A DNA stretch of 64,000 nucleotides from Lachnospiraceae bacterium (GTDB lineage: Bacteria; Bacillota; Clostridia; Lachnospirales; Lachnospiraceae): positions 186,001-250,000 of the forward strand of contig CAJTDN010000006.1 of NCBI GenBank assembly GCA_910574865.1, written 5' to 3'. The notes beneath the pieces are model-generated. The model was not told the origin of the DNA. It saw nothing but the letters and a program-made list of their open reading frames with translations, and did not search any database. Below are positions 1-7,071 of the stretch, piece after piece (positions within the stretch are counted from its first letter, which is position 1; each line of letters starts with the position of its first letter). The position numbers and the translations under genes were made by a program.

Positions 1-1291
1 CCGGCGCGGCGTAATCCATCAAGTATTCCTTCAATGTCATCAGCGCGTTGGGATGGCAGCAGTTTTGAATCTGCCCGCTCTTGCAAAGCGACATGAAGCG
101 GTCCCCGGTGCGCCCTTCCCGGTAACATGCCGTGCAGAAGCTGGGAATGTAGCCCATCTCCATCAGCCAGCGCACGACCTCGTCGAGGGAGCGCGTGTCG
201 CTGACGTCGAACTGCTCCGACTTGGCATCCTCCGGCTCCGGTTCGTAATAGCCGCCCACGCTGGTGCGGGAACCGCCGCTAATCTGGGAAATACCGAGGT
301 GCAGGACGCGTTCCCTGGTCTTCTGGTTCTCCCTCGTGGAAATAATCATGCCGGTGTATGGCACGGCAATGCGGATGCAGGCCACCAGCTTGGCAAAAAT
401 ATCGTCGTCGATGCCATTGTCAAACTGGTCCGGGTCAATGTCGTCGGCCCGTTTCAGCCTCGGCACGCTGATGGTGTGCGGCCCCACGCCAAAGGCGGCC
501 TCAAGATGTTCCGCGTGCATCAAAAGCCCGGCGAACTCGTAACGGTATTTGTCCAAACCGAAAAGCACGCCCACGCCCACGTCGTCAATGCCGCCCTCCA
601 TGGCACGGTCCATGGCTTCCGTGTGGTAATCGTAATCGTGTTTCGGCCCCGTGGGATGGAGCTGCAGGTAGCTTTCCTTGTGGTAGGTCTCCTGGAACAA
701 AATGTAGGTGCCGATGCCAGCCTCCTTCAACAGCCGGTAATTGTCCACGGTGGTGGCGGCGATGTTGATGTTGACACGGCGGATTGCCCCGTTTTTATGC
801 TTGATGCCGTAAATCGTGTCAATGCATTTTAAATAATATTCCATCGTGTTGTGGACCGGGTCCTCCCCGGCCTCCAAGGCCAGCCGCTTGTGTCCCATGT
901 CCTGCAGGGCGACGACCTCCCGCCGGATTTCCTCTTGTGTCAGCTGCTTGCGTGCAATGTGCTTGTTTTTGGCATGGTAAGGGCAGTAGGTACAGCCGTT
1001 GACACAATAATTGGACAAGTAGAGCGGGGCGAACATGACGATGCGGTTTCCGTAGAAATCCTTTTTAATCTGCTCGGCCAGCCTGAAAATTTCCTCGTTC
1101 TTTTCCGGAATGTCGCAGGCCAAAAGCACGGATGCCTCACGGTGCGACAGCCCCTTGCGCAGTTTCGCCTTTTCAATCAGGGCGTCAATCAGTTCGAGGT
1201 TGTCCTTGTTCTCGTCCGCGTAGGAGAGCGTTTCCAGAATCTCCCCGTGGTTGATAAAATCTTCCGCATGTTTTGAATTCACGTCATACAT
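1..1291 (-). CDS. hydG: [FeFe]-hydrogenase maturase HydG (C-terminus beyond window)
   Basis: Radical-SAM enzyme that cleaves tyrosine to make the CO and cyanide ligands of the [FeFe]-hydrogenase H-cluster. Read on the minus strand, the protein starts MYDVNSKHAEDF and runs 430 codons to the window edge; HydG is usually about 470 residues, so roughly the last 40 are missing. The radical-SAM cluster motif CVNGCTYC (CX3CX2C) is present. The auxiliary-cluster motif CX2CX22C (starting CTACYREGRTGD) lies near the visible C-terminus. The ATG at 1291 follows a strong AGGAGGAG ribosome binding site at about 1301-1308. The TM1266-type gene lies upstream on the same strand, with a duplicated structured repeat between them. 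hydE and hydF are not in view and may lie further left. Family assignment is firm. Confidence 0.95.
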   Translation of the reverse strand, partial: MYDVNSKHAEDFINHGEILETLSYADENKDNLELIDALIEKAKLRKGLSHREASVLLACDIPEKNEEIFRLAEQIKKDFYGNRIVMFAPLYLSNYCVNGCTYCPYHAKNKHIARKQLTQEEIRREVVALQDMGHKRLALEAGEDPVHNTMEYYLKCIDTIYGIKHKNGAIRRVNINIAATTVDNYRLLKEAGIGTYILFQETYHKESYLQLHPTGPKHDYDYHTEAMDRAMEGGIDDVGVGVLFGLDKYRYEFAGLLMHAEHLEAAFGVGPHTISVPRLKRADDIDPDQFDNGIDDDIFAKLVACIRIAVPYTGMIISTRENQKTRERVLHLGISQISGGSRTSVGGYYEPEPEDAKSEQFDVSDTRSLDEVVRWLMEMGYIPSFCTACYREGRTGDRFMSLCKSGQIQNCCHPNALMTLKEYLMDYAAP

Positions 1292-1312
1292 AATAAAATC
1301 CTCCTCCTATGA

Positions 1313-1512
1313 GCACTTGGCATCCGTCCTTAGGATGCTTAGTGCGAATGGACTCCGCGCACCTTGGCGAGGCGTGGCCGAGGCTAGTTAAGCGGAGTAA
1401 CCTTGCGTCCAGGCACTTGGCATCCGTCCTTAGGATGCTTAGTGCGAATGGACTCCGCGCACCTTGGCGAGGCGTGGCCGAGGCTAGTTAAGCGGAGTAA
1501 CCTTGCGTCCAG
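1313..1512. repeat. Two exact tandem copies of a 100-bp structured element
   Basis: Units 1313-1412 and 1413-1512 look identical, and a third copy begins (GCACTTA) where the upstream gene stops. On the + strand each unit has an outer GCACT/AGTGC pair enclosing GCATCC/GGATGC (hairpin 1), then ACTCCGC paired with GCGGAGT around about 35 nt (hairpin 2). Read along the minus-strand mRNA, the array lies between the TM1266-type gene and hydG and ends with GCCAAGTGCTCA directly before the hydG ribosome binding site. A diverged copy at 2609-2780 holds the same position before proC. Confidence 0.9.
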
Positions 1513-1516
1513 GCAC

Positions 1517-1762
1517 TTAGTATTTGGCATATATGGTTTTTGTGCTTACCCCGGGCAGCATTCCCAGTTTGCCGGACAAGGCGCTGATCACGTCTCCCGG
1601 CGCGTCCAGGGCGACGCTGATGATGGACAGATCCTTTTCCCGATAGGGGATGCCCATCCGTCCGATAATGTATTGCCCATACTGGCTGAGCAGGTGGTTG
1701 AGCTCGTCCACGGAATCGTGGCTGTTTAGGACGATGCCGACGAGGGCAATCCTTGTATCCAT
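1517..1762 (-). CDS. TM1266-type putative iron-only hydrogenase system regulator
   Basis: Small 81-residue ferredoxin-fold (ACT/NikR-C-like) protein, MDTRIALVGIVLNS to KTIYAKY. This family is typically encoded beside hydE/hydF/hydG and is annotated as a putative regulator of the iron-only hydrogenase system; its biochemical role is not settled. Seen here: the N-terminal beta strand RIALVGIVL, a VDELNHLLSQYGQYIIGRMGIP segment (split here only as a description of positions 18-39), and a C-terminal strand GVSTKTIYAKY. The ATG at 1762 follows GGAG; a longer in-frame extension to 1858 lacks family similarity. The stop TAA (1517-1519) sits on the edge of the 100-bp repeat array. Together with hydG it forms a leftward operon. 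Confidence 0.85.
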   Translation of the reverse strand: MDTRIALVGIVLNSHDSVDELNHLLSQYGQYIIGRMGIPYREKDLSIISVALDAPGDVISALSGKLGMLPGVSTKTIYAKY

Positions 1763-1782
1763 GTCATTCTCCTTTCTGAACA

Positions 1783-1806
1783 AAGAGTTTCGCCTGCGAA
1801 ACTCTT
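1783..1806 (-). promoter_or_regulatory. Perfect 11-bp inverted repeat in the hyd operon leader
   Basis: AAGAGTTTCGC, a two-base centre, then GCGAAACTCTT, lying about 20 bp upstream of the TM1266-type start codon and just before its ribosome binding site. It could be an operator or a leader hairpin. There is no T-tract, so it is not a standard terminator. Confidence 0.5.
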
Positions 1807-2265
1807 GCGCCGGGCGCGGCCGCATGAGCGACAAAGTTCTCTTCGCGTCCGTGCGCATCCTCCCGTAGGGTTTTGTGGTGGGGGAACGATGTTTCCACCA
1901 TCACAAAAATGCCCATGCCAGAAAATGGGTTCTGACAAGGACATCATGAAAAACGCAGATACGCGATTTGCACTCCCCGCATGTTTAAGAACGGAAAAGT
2001 CAATTATTTACGTCTGTTTCATTATCAGCATGGTCATCATGAGCCTTCTTACGCAGGTACGTATTTCCCGCCCTTTGTAATCAGAACCGCTTTCTTGCAA
2101 AACGGCCTTATTGGCCGTTCCACCGTATTAGGATAGCATGCCTGACATAAAATTTCAATAGGATTTTTCGATTTGCGTATAATTTCAATCGGCATGAAAG
2201 CCCCGGGAATGATAGAATACGTCCAAGGGAGTGTAAATGTTTTTATTCCTTTTTGTGAGGAGGCA

Positions 2266-2274
2266 TGGTATACT
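2266..2274 (+). promoter_or_regulatory. Extended -10 promoter element upstream of acyP
   Basis: TGGTATACT, an extended -10 (TGN plus TATACT), with no good -35 at normal spacing. It lies about 30 bp upstream of the acylphosphatase start. The same TG-N-TATANT form recurs upstream of other genes in the window. Confidence 0.5.
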
Positions 2275-2303
2275 GTTGCTATCTTTATGAAGGGAGGACC
2301 GGG

Positions 2304-2573
2304 ATGGCAGAGGTAAGAAAACGCATTACGTTTCATGGGCGGGTGCAGGGCGTGGGTTTCCGATTCACGGCCAAATGCATGGCCCGTTCGCTGGGACTGG
2401 CGGGCTGGGTAAAAAACGAGTGGGACGGCACGGTGCTGATGGAGGTGCAGGGGCGGGAGCCGATGATCGACAAGCTGTTGGTGGGGCTCAACCGCAACCA
2501 GTTCATCCAGATTGAATGGCTGGACACGGAGGAAATCCCGTTGGACACGGAGCAGGGATTTGAGGCGAGATAA
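2304..2573 (+). CDS. acyP: Acylphosphatase
   Basis: 89-residue cytoplasmic enzyme that hydrolyses carboxyl-phosphate bonds in small acyl phosphates. The signature GRVQGVGFR (residues about 13-21) carries the phosphate-binding loop and catalytic Arg. The second conserved block GWVKNEWDGTV (about 36-46) contains the catalytic Asn; the family usually has GWVRN there. The ATG at 2304 has a strong GAAGGGAGG ribosome binding site; an in-frame GTG/ATG 13 codons upstream has none. The length is typical. The 100-bp repeat and then proC follow on the same strand, so co-transcription with proC is possible. Confidence 0.95.
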   Translation: MAEVRKRITFHGRVQGVGFRFTAKCMARSLGLAGWVKNEWDGTVLMEVQGREPMIDKLLVGLNRNQFIQIEWLDTEEIPLDTEQGFEAR

Positions 2574-2608
2574 CGCGCGGGGAACCGAAATTTCACGGCG
2601 TGGCAGAA

Positions 2609-2780
2609 GCGAAACCACCTTGCCAAGGTGCGCGGAGTACATTCGCACGTAGGCGTTCAGAGAACAAACGCCAAGTGCTCAAGGTAAGGAAACTCCGCGC
2701 AACTAGGCGCGAAACCACCTTGCCAAGGTGCGCGGAGTACATTCGCACGTAGGCGTTCAAAGAACAAACGCCAAGTGCTC
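2609..2780. repeat. Second locus of the 100-bp structured element (about 1.7 copies)
   Basis: GCGAAACCACC recurs at 2609 and 2709, a period of exactly 100 bp. Reverse-complemented, the units align over their full length with those at 1313-1512: GCACTTGGC, GTGCGAATG, ACTCCGCGCACCTTGGC and CTAGTT are shared. The large stem here is 10 bp (ACTCCGCGCA with TGCGCGGAGT). The small hairpin is GGCGTT/AACGCC instead of GCATCC/GGATGC, so the pairing is kept while the sequence changes. Along the mRNA the element again ends GCCAAGTGCTCA a few bases before the ribosome binding site, here that of proC. Confidence 0.85.
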
Positions 2781-2799
2781 AAAGTAAGGAGGAGTCAAT

Positions 2800-3594
2800 A
2801 TGAAATTGGGATTTATCGGGACTGGAAACATGGCGGGAGCCATCATGGGAGGGATTATTAAAAAAGGAATCATGGCGCCATCGGAAATCATCGGGTCGGA
2901 CGTTTCCGCGGCAGGACGTGACAGGACGCGAGAGACGTATGGTATCTGCGTGACGGAGGACAACGTCGAGGTGGTGAGGAAGGCGGAGACGGTGTTTTTG
3001 TCCGTGAAGCCGCAATTTTACCCGGCGGTAATCGAACAAATCAAAGGGGCGGTGGGGGAAAGCCAGCTGATTGTCACGATTGCCCCGGGCAAGACGCTCG
3101 ACTGGCTGAAGGGGCAATTCGGGAGAGAATTGAAAATCGTCCGCACGATGCCAAATACCCCGGCGATGGTCGGAGAGGGGATGACGGCGGCCTGCCCGAA
3201 CGAGAACGTGACCGGGGAGGAACTTTCTCACGTGCTGGACATTTTAAACTCGTTTGGGAAGACCGAAGTGGTGGCGGAACATTTGATGGACGCGGTGGTG
3301 TCCGTGAGCGGCAGTTCGCCGGCATACGTCTTCCTGATGATCGAAGCGATGGCCGACGCCGCGGTGGCCGGTGGGATGCCAAGGGCGCAGGCCTACACGT
3401 TTGCGGCACAGGCGGTGTATGGAAGCGCGAAAATGGTTTTGGAGACCGGGAAGCACCCGGGAGAACTCAAGGACATGGTGTGCTCGCCCGCGGGAACGAC
3501 GATAGAGGCGGTACGCGTGCTGGAGGAAAAAGGATTTCGAAGCGCGATGATAGAGGCGATGAGGGCCTGCGCGGAAGTATCAAGAAAATTGTAA
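2800..3594 (+). CDS. proC: Pyrroline-5-carboxylate reductase
   Basis: Last step of proline synthesis: NAD(P)H-dependent reduction of 1-pyrroline-5-carboxylate. The 264-residue length is normal. The N-terminal Rossmann motif GFIGTGNMAGA is at residues 4-14. The conserved blocks VKPQFYPAV, RTMPNTPAMVGEGMT and SVSGSSPAYVF are present, and a C-terminal dimerisation helix region contains VCSPAGTTIEAVRVLEEKGF. The ATG at 2800 follows AAGGAGGAG. It is preceded by the tandem 100-bp element and followed by a strong terminator, so it is the end of a unit that may begin at acyP. Confidence 0.96.
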   Translation: MKLGFIGTGNMAGAIMGGIIKKGIMAPSEIIGSDVSAAGRDRTRETYGICVTEDNVEVVRKAETVFLSVKPQFYPAVIEQIKGAVGESQLIVTIAPGKTLDWLKGQFGRELKIVRTMPNTPAMVGEGMTAACPNENVTGEELSHVLDILNSFGKTEVVAEHLMDAVVSVSGSSPAYVFLMIEAMADAAVAGGMPRAQAYTFAAQAVYGSAKMVLETGKHPGELKDMVCSPAGTTIEAVRVLEEKGFRSAMIEAMRACAEVSRKL

Positions 3595-3603
3595 GTGGGA
3601 TTT

Positions 3604-3656
3604 GCAGGGAATGAATGATACCGATGGTAAAAATTCATTCCCTGCTTATTTTTTTG
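3604..3656 (+). terminator. Rho-independent terminator after proC
   Basis: 13-bp stem GCAGGGAATGAAT (3604-3616) with ATTCATTCCCTGC (3633-3645), followed by TTATTTTTTT. Confidence 0.92.
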
Positions 3657-3719
3657 CCGTGACAATGTGATTTCTCAGTGCCTAGTGAACAGTGTTTTGC
3701 CGTTATTATCGCTTCCGTA

Positions 3720-3741
3720 AGTCGCGAAATGGCGACTTTTT
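3720..3741 (+). terminator. Short terminator-like hairpin
   Basis: AGTCGC (3720-3725) pairs with GCGACT (3732-3737) and runs into TTTTT. It lies downstream of the main proC terminator with no recognisable gene between; it could be a backup terminator. Confidence 0.5.
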
Positions 3742-3776
3742 GTCGAAAGCTGTCGGAAAGTATGCCCAAACCTGGA

Positions 3777-3805
3777 TTGACAACACGGGTGGCCGAGTAT
3801 ACGAT
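3777..3805 (+). promoter_or_regulatory. Sigma-A-like promoter pointing into the HTH gene (antisense)
   Basis: TTGACA (3777-3782), a 17-bp spacer, then TACGAT (3800-3805). There is no plus-strand gene immediately downstream; transcription would run antisense to the HTH gene at 3848-4057. This is sequence match only. Confidence 0.4.
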
Positions 3806-3847
3806 AGGTGTAGGGCGAACCGCTCCGACGTTTCCATTATGTCAAGC

Positions 3848-4057
3848 TTATTCCTTTACCAAGACGATGAGGTCTTTGATTTCGCAGTTAAAATATTTGC
3901 ACAGCCTTACCACGAGGTTTGCGTCAACCCGCTGAAATTCATCTCGGCAGTAGCGGTTGAAATTCCCCCTTGGAAGGTCCAAGTCCTTGCAAATTCTATT
4001 TTTACTGATGGAACGTTCTGCTAGTAACTCGTTGATTCTTAAGTGTAAATGCGCCAT
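3848..4057 (-). CDS. Small Cro/XRE-like helix-turn-helix regulator
   Basis: 69-residue single-domain DNA-binding protein. The helix pair around INELLAERSISKNRICKDL and the following DANLVVRLCKYFNCEIKDL segment match the compact HTH_26 / Cro-like fold found in many Firmicute regulators. The recognition helix is unusual (LPRGNFNRYCR). The ATG at 4057 follows AAAAGGAGA. It is divergent from the lipoprotein gene at 4389, across an AT-rich spacer with five AATTGG or CCAATT sites that could be its operators. A candidate promoter at 3777 would make an antisense transcript. The regulated target is unknown. Confidence 0.8.
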   Translation of the reverse strand: MAHLHLRINELLAERSISKNRICKDLDLPRGNFNRYCRDEFQRVDANLVVRLCKYFNCEIKDLIVLVKE

Positions 4058-4184
4058 ATCTTGTCTCCTTTTCTTTGAAAAGCGGCAATTGAGAGAATAT
4101 CCATGGTCTGCAGCTTAAAAATAATTATAAATTTTATAATTAAAGATAGAAATTTCCTATGAAATAAGTTATGATTTAACAAAT

Positions 4185-4326
4185 ACACCAATTCCGAGTA
4201 AGAAAATACCAATTTTTGGTATGCCAAGTAAAAAATAAAAAAGTCATTAAAAATAAAATTGGCAAATCATAAATCAATATATTCTAAATTGGTATAAAAA
4301 AGGTTTTGAAAACAAGAAATTGGTGA
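4185..4326. promoter_or_regulatory. Cluster of AATTGG/CCAATT motifs in an AT-rich spacer
   Basis: The gene-free stretch 4058-4388 is much richer in A and T than its surroundings. It carries CCAATT near 4187, a 15-bp palindrome TACCAATTTTTGGTA (4207-4221), then AATTGG near 4258, 4287 and 4319. The arrangement between a divergent HTH gene and a lipoprotein gene suggests an operator cluster; binding is inferred. Confidence 0.45.
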
Positions 4327-4388
4327 ATAAATAGTTAGTCAATTATAAGTTTGCAAAAAACAAGTTTAAAAGATGAGAGGTGCGCGGA

Positions 4389-4802
4389 ATGAGTAGAATG
4401 GTGTGGATGGTATTGGTATGGACGTTGTTGTTGACGGGATGCGGCCGGGACGAGCCGGAAAAGGGAATGGACGTGGTGGGAAACCGTGCCGAAATCATGG
4501 AAAATGGCACGATAGAGCACCTGTCCATCGTGACGAACACGGACGGGATCGAGGACTGGGAGGCATGCGCGGAGGAGATCATAGAGCGCTGTGTCAACAA
4601 TGATTTTCCGTCGGTCCACTTTAGTTATGACCTGAACGGGTATCCGGTGGGACTGCATGCGGAGGTTTATTTGACGGAGGAAGACATGAGGAACGGGGTG
4701 GCCGTCTTTTCGATGTCCTACATGCAGGACGAGTCGAGCGGCTACCAATACAACATCAAGGATTACCCGGAGAAATTTAGCCTGGAATTGAAAGGGGCGT
4801 AA
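4389..4802 (+). CDS. Small predicted lipoprotein of unknown function
   Basis: 137 residues. The short N-terminal hydrophobic segment ends in the lipobox LLTGC, so the mature protein should be lipid-anchored at Cys17 on the outer face of the membrane. The rest is acidic and soluble, with no domain I recognise. It ends FSLELKGA. The ATG at 4389 has GAGAGG about 8 bases upstream; a GTG at 4380 would add three residues. The 3' end overlaps the 3' end of the convergent pseudouridine synthase gene by 26 bp. The AT-rich, motif-rich spacer upstream suggests control by the divergent HTH protein. Confidence 0.75.
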   Translation: MSRMVWMVLVWTLLLTGCGRDEPEKGMDVVGNRAEIMENGTIEHLSIVTNTDGIEDWEACAEEIIERCVNNDFPSVHFSYDLNGYPVGLHAEVYLTEEDMRNGVAVFSMSYMQDESSGYQYNIKDYPEKFSLELKGA

Positions 4803-5694
4803 CGGTTTCCCACCCGAAGGCTTCCATGTCCGCCGGTAACGGGGCGGAGAATTCCATCCGCCTCCCGCTTATTGGGTGCACGAAGCAAAGCCGGGCGCTG
4901 TGGAGCGCCTGCCTCTTCATGTACTCCATGTCGGGATTGTACAGGTAGTCGCCAACCAGAGGGTATCCCAGATGTTTCATGTGGATGCGGATTTGATGGG
5001 TACGGCCGGTCTCCAAACGCAGTGAGAGGAGGCTGTGCCCGTCTTTTTCTTCCAGCACGCGGTAGTGTGTCATGGCCCGTTCACCGTGTGCAAAATCCAC
5101 CGCGCGCTCGATGACGGAACCGGGTTTGCGCGAGAGAGGCGCGTTTATTGTGCCGCTTTCAGGCAAGGGGCGGCCGCGCACGATGCCGAGGTAAATCCGT
5201 TCGATTTCGTGGCGGGTGGCCATGCGTGAAAGGATGCTGGAACTTACCATGTGCTTGGCGACCACCGTCAGCCCGGAGGTGTCGCGGTCGAGGCGGTTCG
5301 TGCAGCGGAAGACGAAAGCCTTGCCTTGCCGGGCGTAATACCATGCCAGGGCGTTTGCAAGGGAATTGTAATAATTGTCCCGGGACGGGTGCGTCGGCAT
5401 CCCGGCGGGCTTGTTGACCACCAGGAGATCCTCGTCCTCGTAAACGATGTCGAGTGGCAAGGGAACCGGTGGTATTTTCTGCGAGGAAGCAGTTTCATGA
5501 ATATGGATTGTAAGTTCGTCTCCGGTGGCCATGGGGTGGTTCAGGTAATGCCAGGCGCCGTTCACGAGGACGCTTCCGGCCTTCTTTTTCAATTCGACCA
5601 GGTTTTGCCTGGAAAACCCCAGACGGCGTAAATATTGTTCCACGCGCAGGCCGTCGTCGGCCGCGGTGATTTCGTAGGTCAAAATGCGGTTCAT
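4777..5694 (-). CDS. RluA/RluD-family RNA pseudouridine synthase
   Basis: 305-residue enzyme converting specific uridines in rRNA or tRNA to pseudouridine. An N-terminal S4-like RNA-binding region (LRVEQYLRRLGFSRQNLVELKK) is followed by the catalytic domain. The catalytic motif is RLDRDTSGL, and the family strands VVNKPAGMPTHPS and LETGRTHQIRIHMKHLG are present. The ATG at 5694 follows GGGAGGAGAATTGAC; a longer open frame to 5760 lacks homology. The exact RNA target (RluC, RluD or YjbO-type) cannot be told from sequence alone. It converges with the lipoprotein gene. Confidence 0.92.
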   Translation of the reverse strand: MNRILTYEITAADDGLRVEQYLRRLGFSRQNLVELKKKAGSVLVNGAWHYLNHPMATGDELTIHIHETASSQKIPPVPLPLDIVYEDEDLLVVNKPAGMPTHPSRDNYYNSLANALAWYYARQGKAFVFRCTNRLDRDTSGLTVVAKHMVSSSILSRMATRHEIERIYLGIVRGRPLPESGTINAPLSRKPGSVIERAVDFAHGERAMTHYRVLEEKDGHSLLSLRLETGRTHQIRIHMKHLGYPLVGDYLYNPDMEYMKRQALHSARLCFVHPISGRRMEFSAPLPADMEAFGWETVTPLSIPG

Positions 5695-5792
5695 GTCAAT
5701 TCTCCTCCCATCCGCGCCAAAACAACTTTTATTCCCGCGGGCAACGAGCCAAGCGGCCATGCTTGCATGGACATTTGGCGACTGCCGCGAGG

Positions 5793-5861
5793 GTGAAATA
5801 TCCCGCAGCTTGCTGCGTATTCAAGTTATGACGCCCCGTAGCTTGCTGCGGGGTATTTCAC
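5793..5861. repeat. Nested palindromic intergenic element
   Basis: GTGAAATATCCCGCAGC (5793-5809) is the inverse of GCTGCGGGGTATTTCAC (5845-5861) with one mismatch. Each arm carries its own small palindrome (GCAGCTTGCTGC at the left). No T-tract follows. It sits between the divergent pseudouridine synthase and murB genes. The AGCTTGCTGCG core looks like a dispersed intergenic repeat, and a related core (GTTTGCTGCGGGGTTTTA) occurs in the hairpin at 9305-9344. Confidence 0.7.
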
Positions 5862-5981
5862 TTATGATACCGTCATCATACTATAGACGGCGGCACATAT
5901 CAATGGTGAAAGCCGATTATTTTTCGGACCCGGTCCAATCACCGTGCTGGCGTAAATTATGGTGGAAGATGAAAATACCTT

Positions 5982-6010
5982 TTGACCGCAACGATGTTTT
6001 GTAGTAGTAT
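5982..6010 (+). promoter_or_regulatory. Sigma-A promoter for murB-rapZ-whiA-HPr
   Basis: TTGACC (5982-5987), a 17-bp spacer, TAGTAT (6005-6010). The murB start is about 55 bp downstream. This is the best promoter match in the gene-free stretch 5695-6065. Confidence 0.7.
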
Positions 6011-6065
6011 ACCAATATGGCAACCGTAATATAATATCAAGGTGAAAGAGAAACGGAGATTATTC

Positions 6066-6971
6066 ATGGGTGTGTATGAAACGTTATGTAATATGCTTGG
6101 TAGGGAAAACGTGTCGCGCGACGAGCCGATGAGTGCGCATACGACATTCCGCGTCGGGGGGCCGGCGGACTATTTCGTGACGCCGCGATCGGAGGAGGCG
6201 TTGGCGGAACTGGCCGCGTTTGCCACGAAGGAAGGCCTTCCCCATTATATATTGGGAAACGGGAGCAACCTGCTGGTGGGCGACAAGGGATACCGTGGCG
6301 TGATGATCCAGGTTGGCAAAGGGTTTGACGGGGTGAGCGTGGAAGGGGAAATGGTTTACGCGCAGGCGGGGATTTCCCTGGCCAGGCTGGCCTTGGCGGC
6401 ACGGCAGTCGTCACTGTCGGGACTGGAGTTCGCCTCTGGGATACCGGGGACGCTGGGTGGGGCCGTGATGATGAACGCGGGCGCGTACGGCGGCGAGATG
6501 AAGCAGGTGGTCGTCAGCGTGCGCGCGCTTGCGCAAAGCGGGGAAATCCGGGAAATTCCGGAAGAAGGACTGGAGCTCGGTTATCGGACCAGCATATTCG
6601 CCCGGAACGGGGACGTCATACTGGGAGCCGTCCTGAAATTGGAAAAGGGCGACGGAGACCAGATTCAGAAAAACATGGACGAGTTGAAGCGGCGCAGGGT
6701 GGAGAAGCAGCCGCTGGAGTATCCGAGCGCGGGCAGCACCTTCAAGCGGCCGGAGGGGCATTTTGCCGGAAAGCTGATAGAGGAGGCCGGACTGCGGGGG
6801 TTTTCCGTCGGCGGCGCGCAGGTGTCGGAGAAACACTGCGGGTTCGTGGTTAACAAGGGCGGGGCGACGGCGGCGGACATCGCCTCCTTGATGGACCAGG
6901 TGGCCGAGAGGGTGGAGCGTCATTCGGGCGTGCGCCTTAGGCCGGAAGTGAGGCGCGTCGGAGAGTTTTGA
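6066..6971 (+). CDS. murB: UDP-N-acetylenolpyruvoylglucosamine reductase
   Basis: 301-residue FAD enzyme reducing UDP-GlcNAc-enolpyruvate to UDP-MurNAc in peptidoglycan synthesis. The FAD-binding region has TTFRVGGPADYFV and LGNGSNLLVGD. The substrate and flavin blocks ASGIPGTLGGAVMMNAGAYG and GYRTSIF are present. The catalytic serine region is YPSAGSTFKRP and the C-terminal Glu is in LRPEVRR. This is the short type II form. The ATG at 6066 follows CGGAG; an in-frame GTG eight codons upstream is less likely. It is the first gene of a four-gene run with rapZ, whiA and an HPr homologue. Confidence 0.96.
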   Translation: MGVYETLCNMLGRENVSRDEPMSAHTTFRVGGPADYFVTPRSEEALAELAAFATKEGLPHYILGNGSNLLVGDKGYRGVMIQVGKGFDGVSVEGEMVYAQAGISLARLALAARQSSLSGLEFASGIPGTLGGAVMMNAGAYGGEMKQVVVSVRALAQSGEIREIPEEGLELGYRTSIFARNGDVILGAVLKLEKGDGDQIQKNMDELKRRRVEKQPLEYPSAGSTFKRPEGHFAGKLIEEAGLRGFSVGGAQVSEKHCGFVVNKGGATAADIASLMDQVAERVERHSGVRLRPEVRRVGEF

Positions 6972-7071
6972 GTGGAAAACGGAAAAAATGTTTGCAGGGA
7001 AGAAAGAACAAGGAAGGCTTGCAGACAAGAGAGTTTCCGGGCAGGAAGAATTTTGAAGGGAGGGGCGTGGC

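Larger units (their letters stand above)
1763..2303. other. Gene-free stretch between divergent hyd and acyP genes
   Basis: No convincing gene. It should hold the promoters for the leftward hyd operon and the rightward acylphosphatase gene. It contains two inverted repeats (1783-1806 and 1871-1908); the second pairs TTTTGTG with CACAAAA around an imperfect stem. A TATACT with an upstream TG lies at 2266-2274. Open frames here are short and lack ribosome binding sites. Confidence 0.6.

Noticed and set aside
53-832. 259-codon open frame antisense to hydG
   Set aside because: It lies wholly opposite the conserved HydG coding sequence and has no recognisable domain; long antisense frames are a by-product of the GC-rich codon use here.
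2049-2648. 199-codon minus-strand open frame over acyP
   Set aside because: Shadow of the acylphosphatase gene; no ribosome binding site and no homology.
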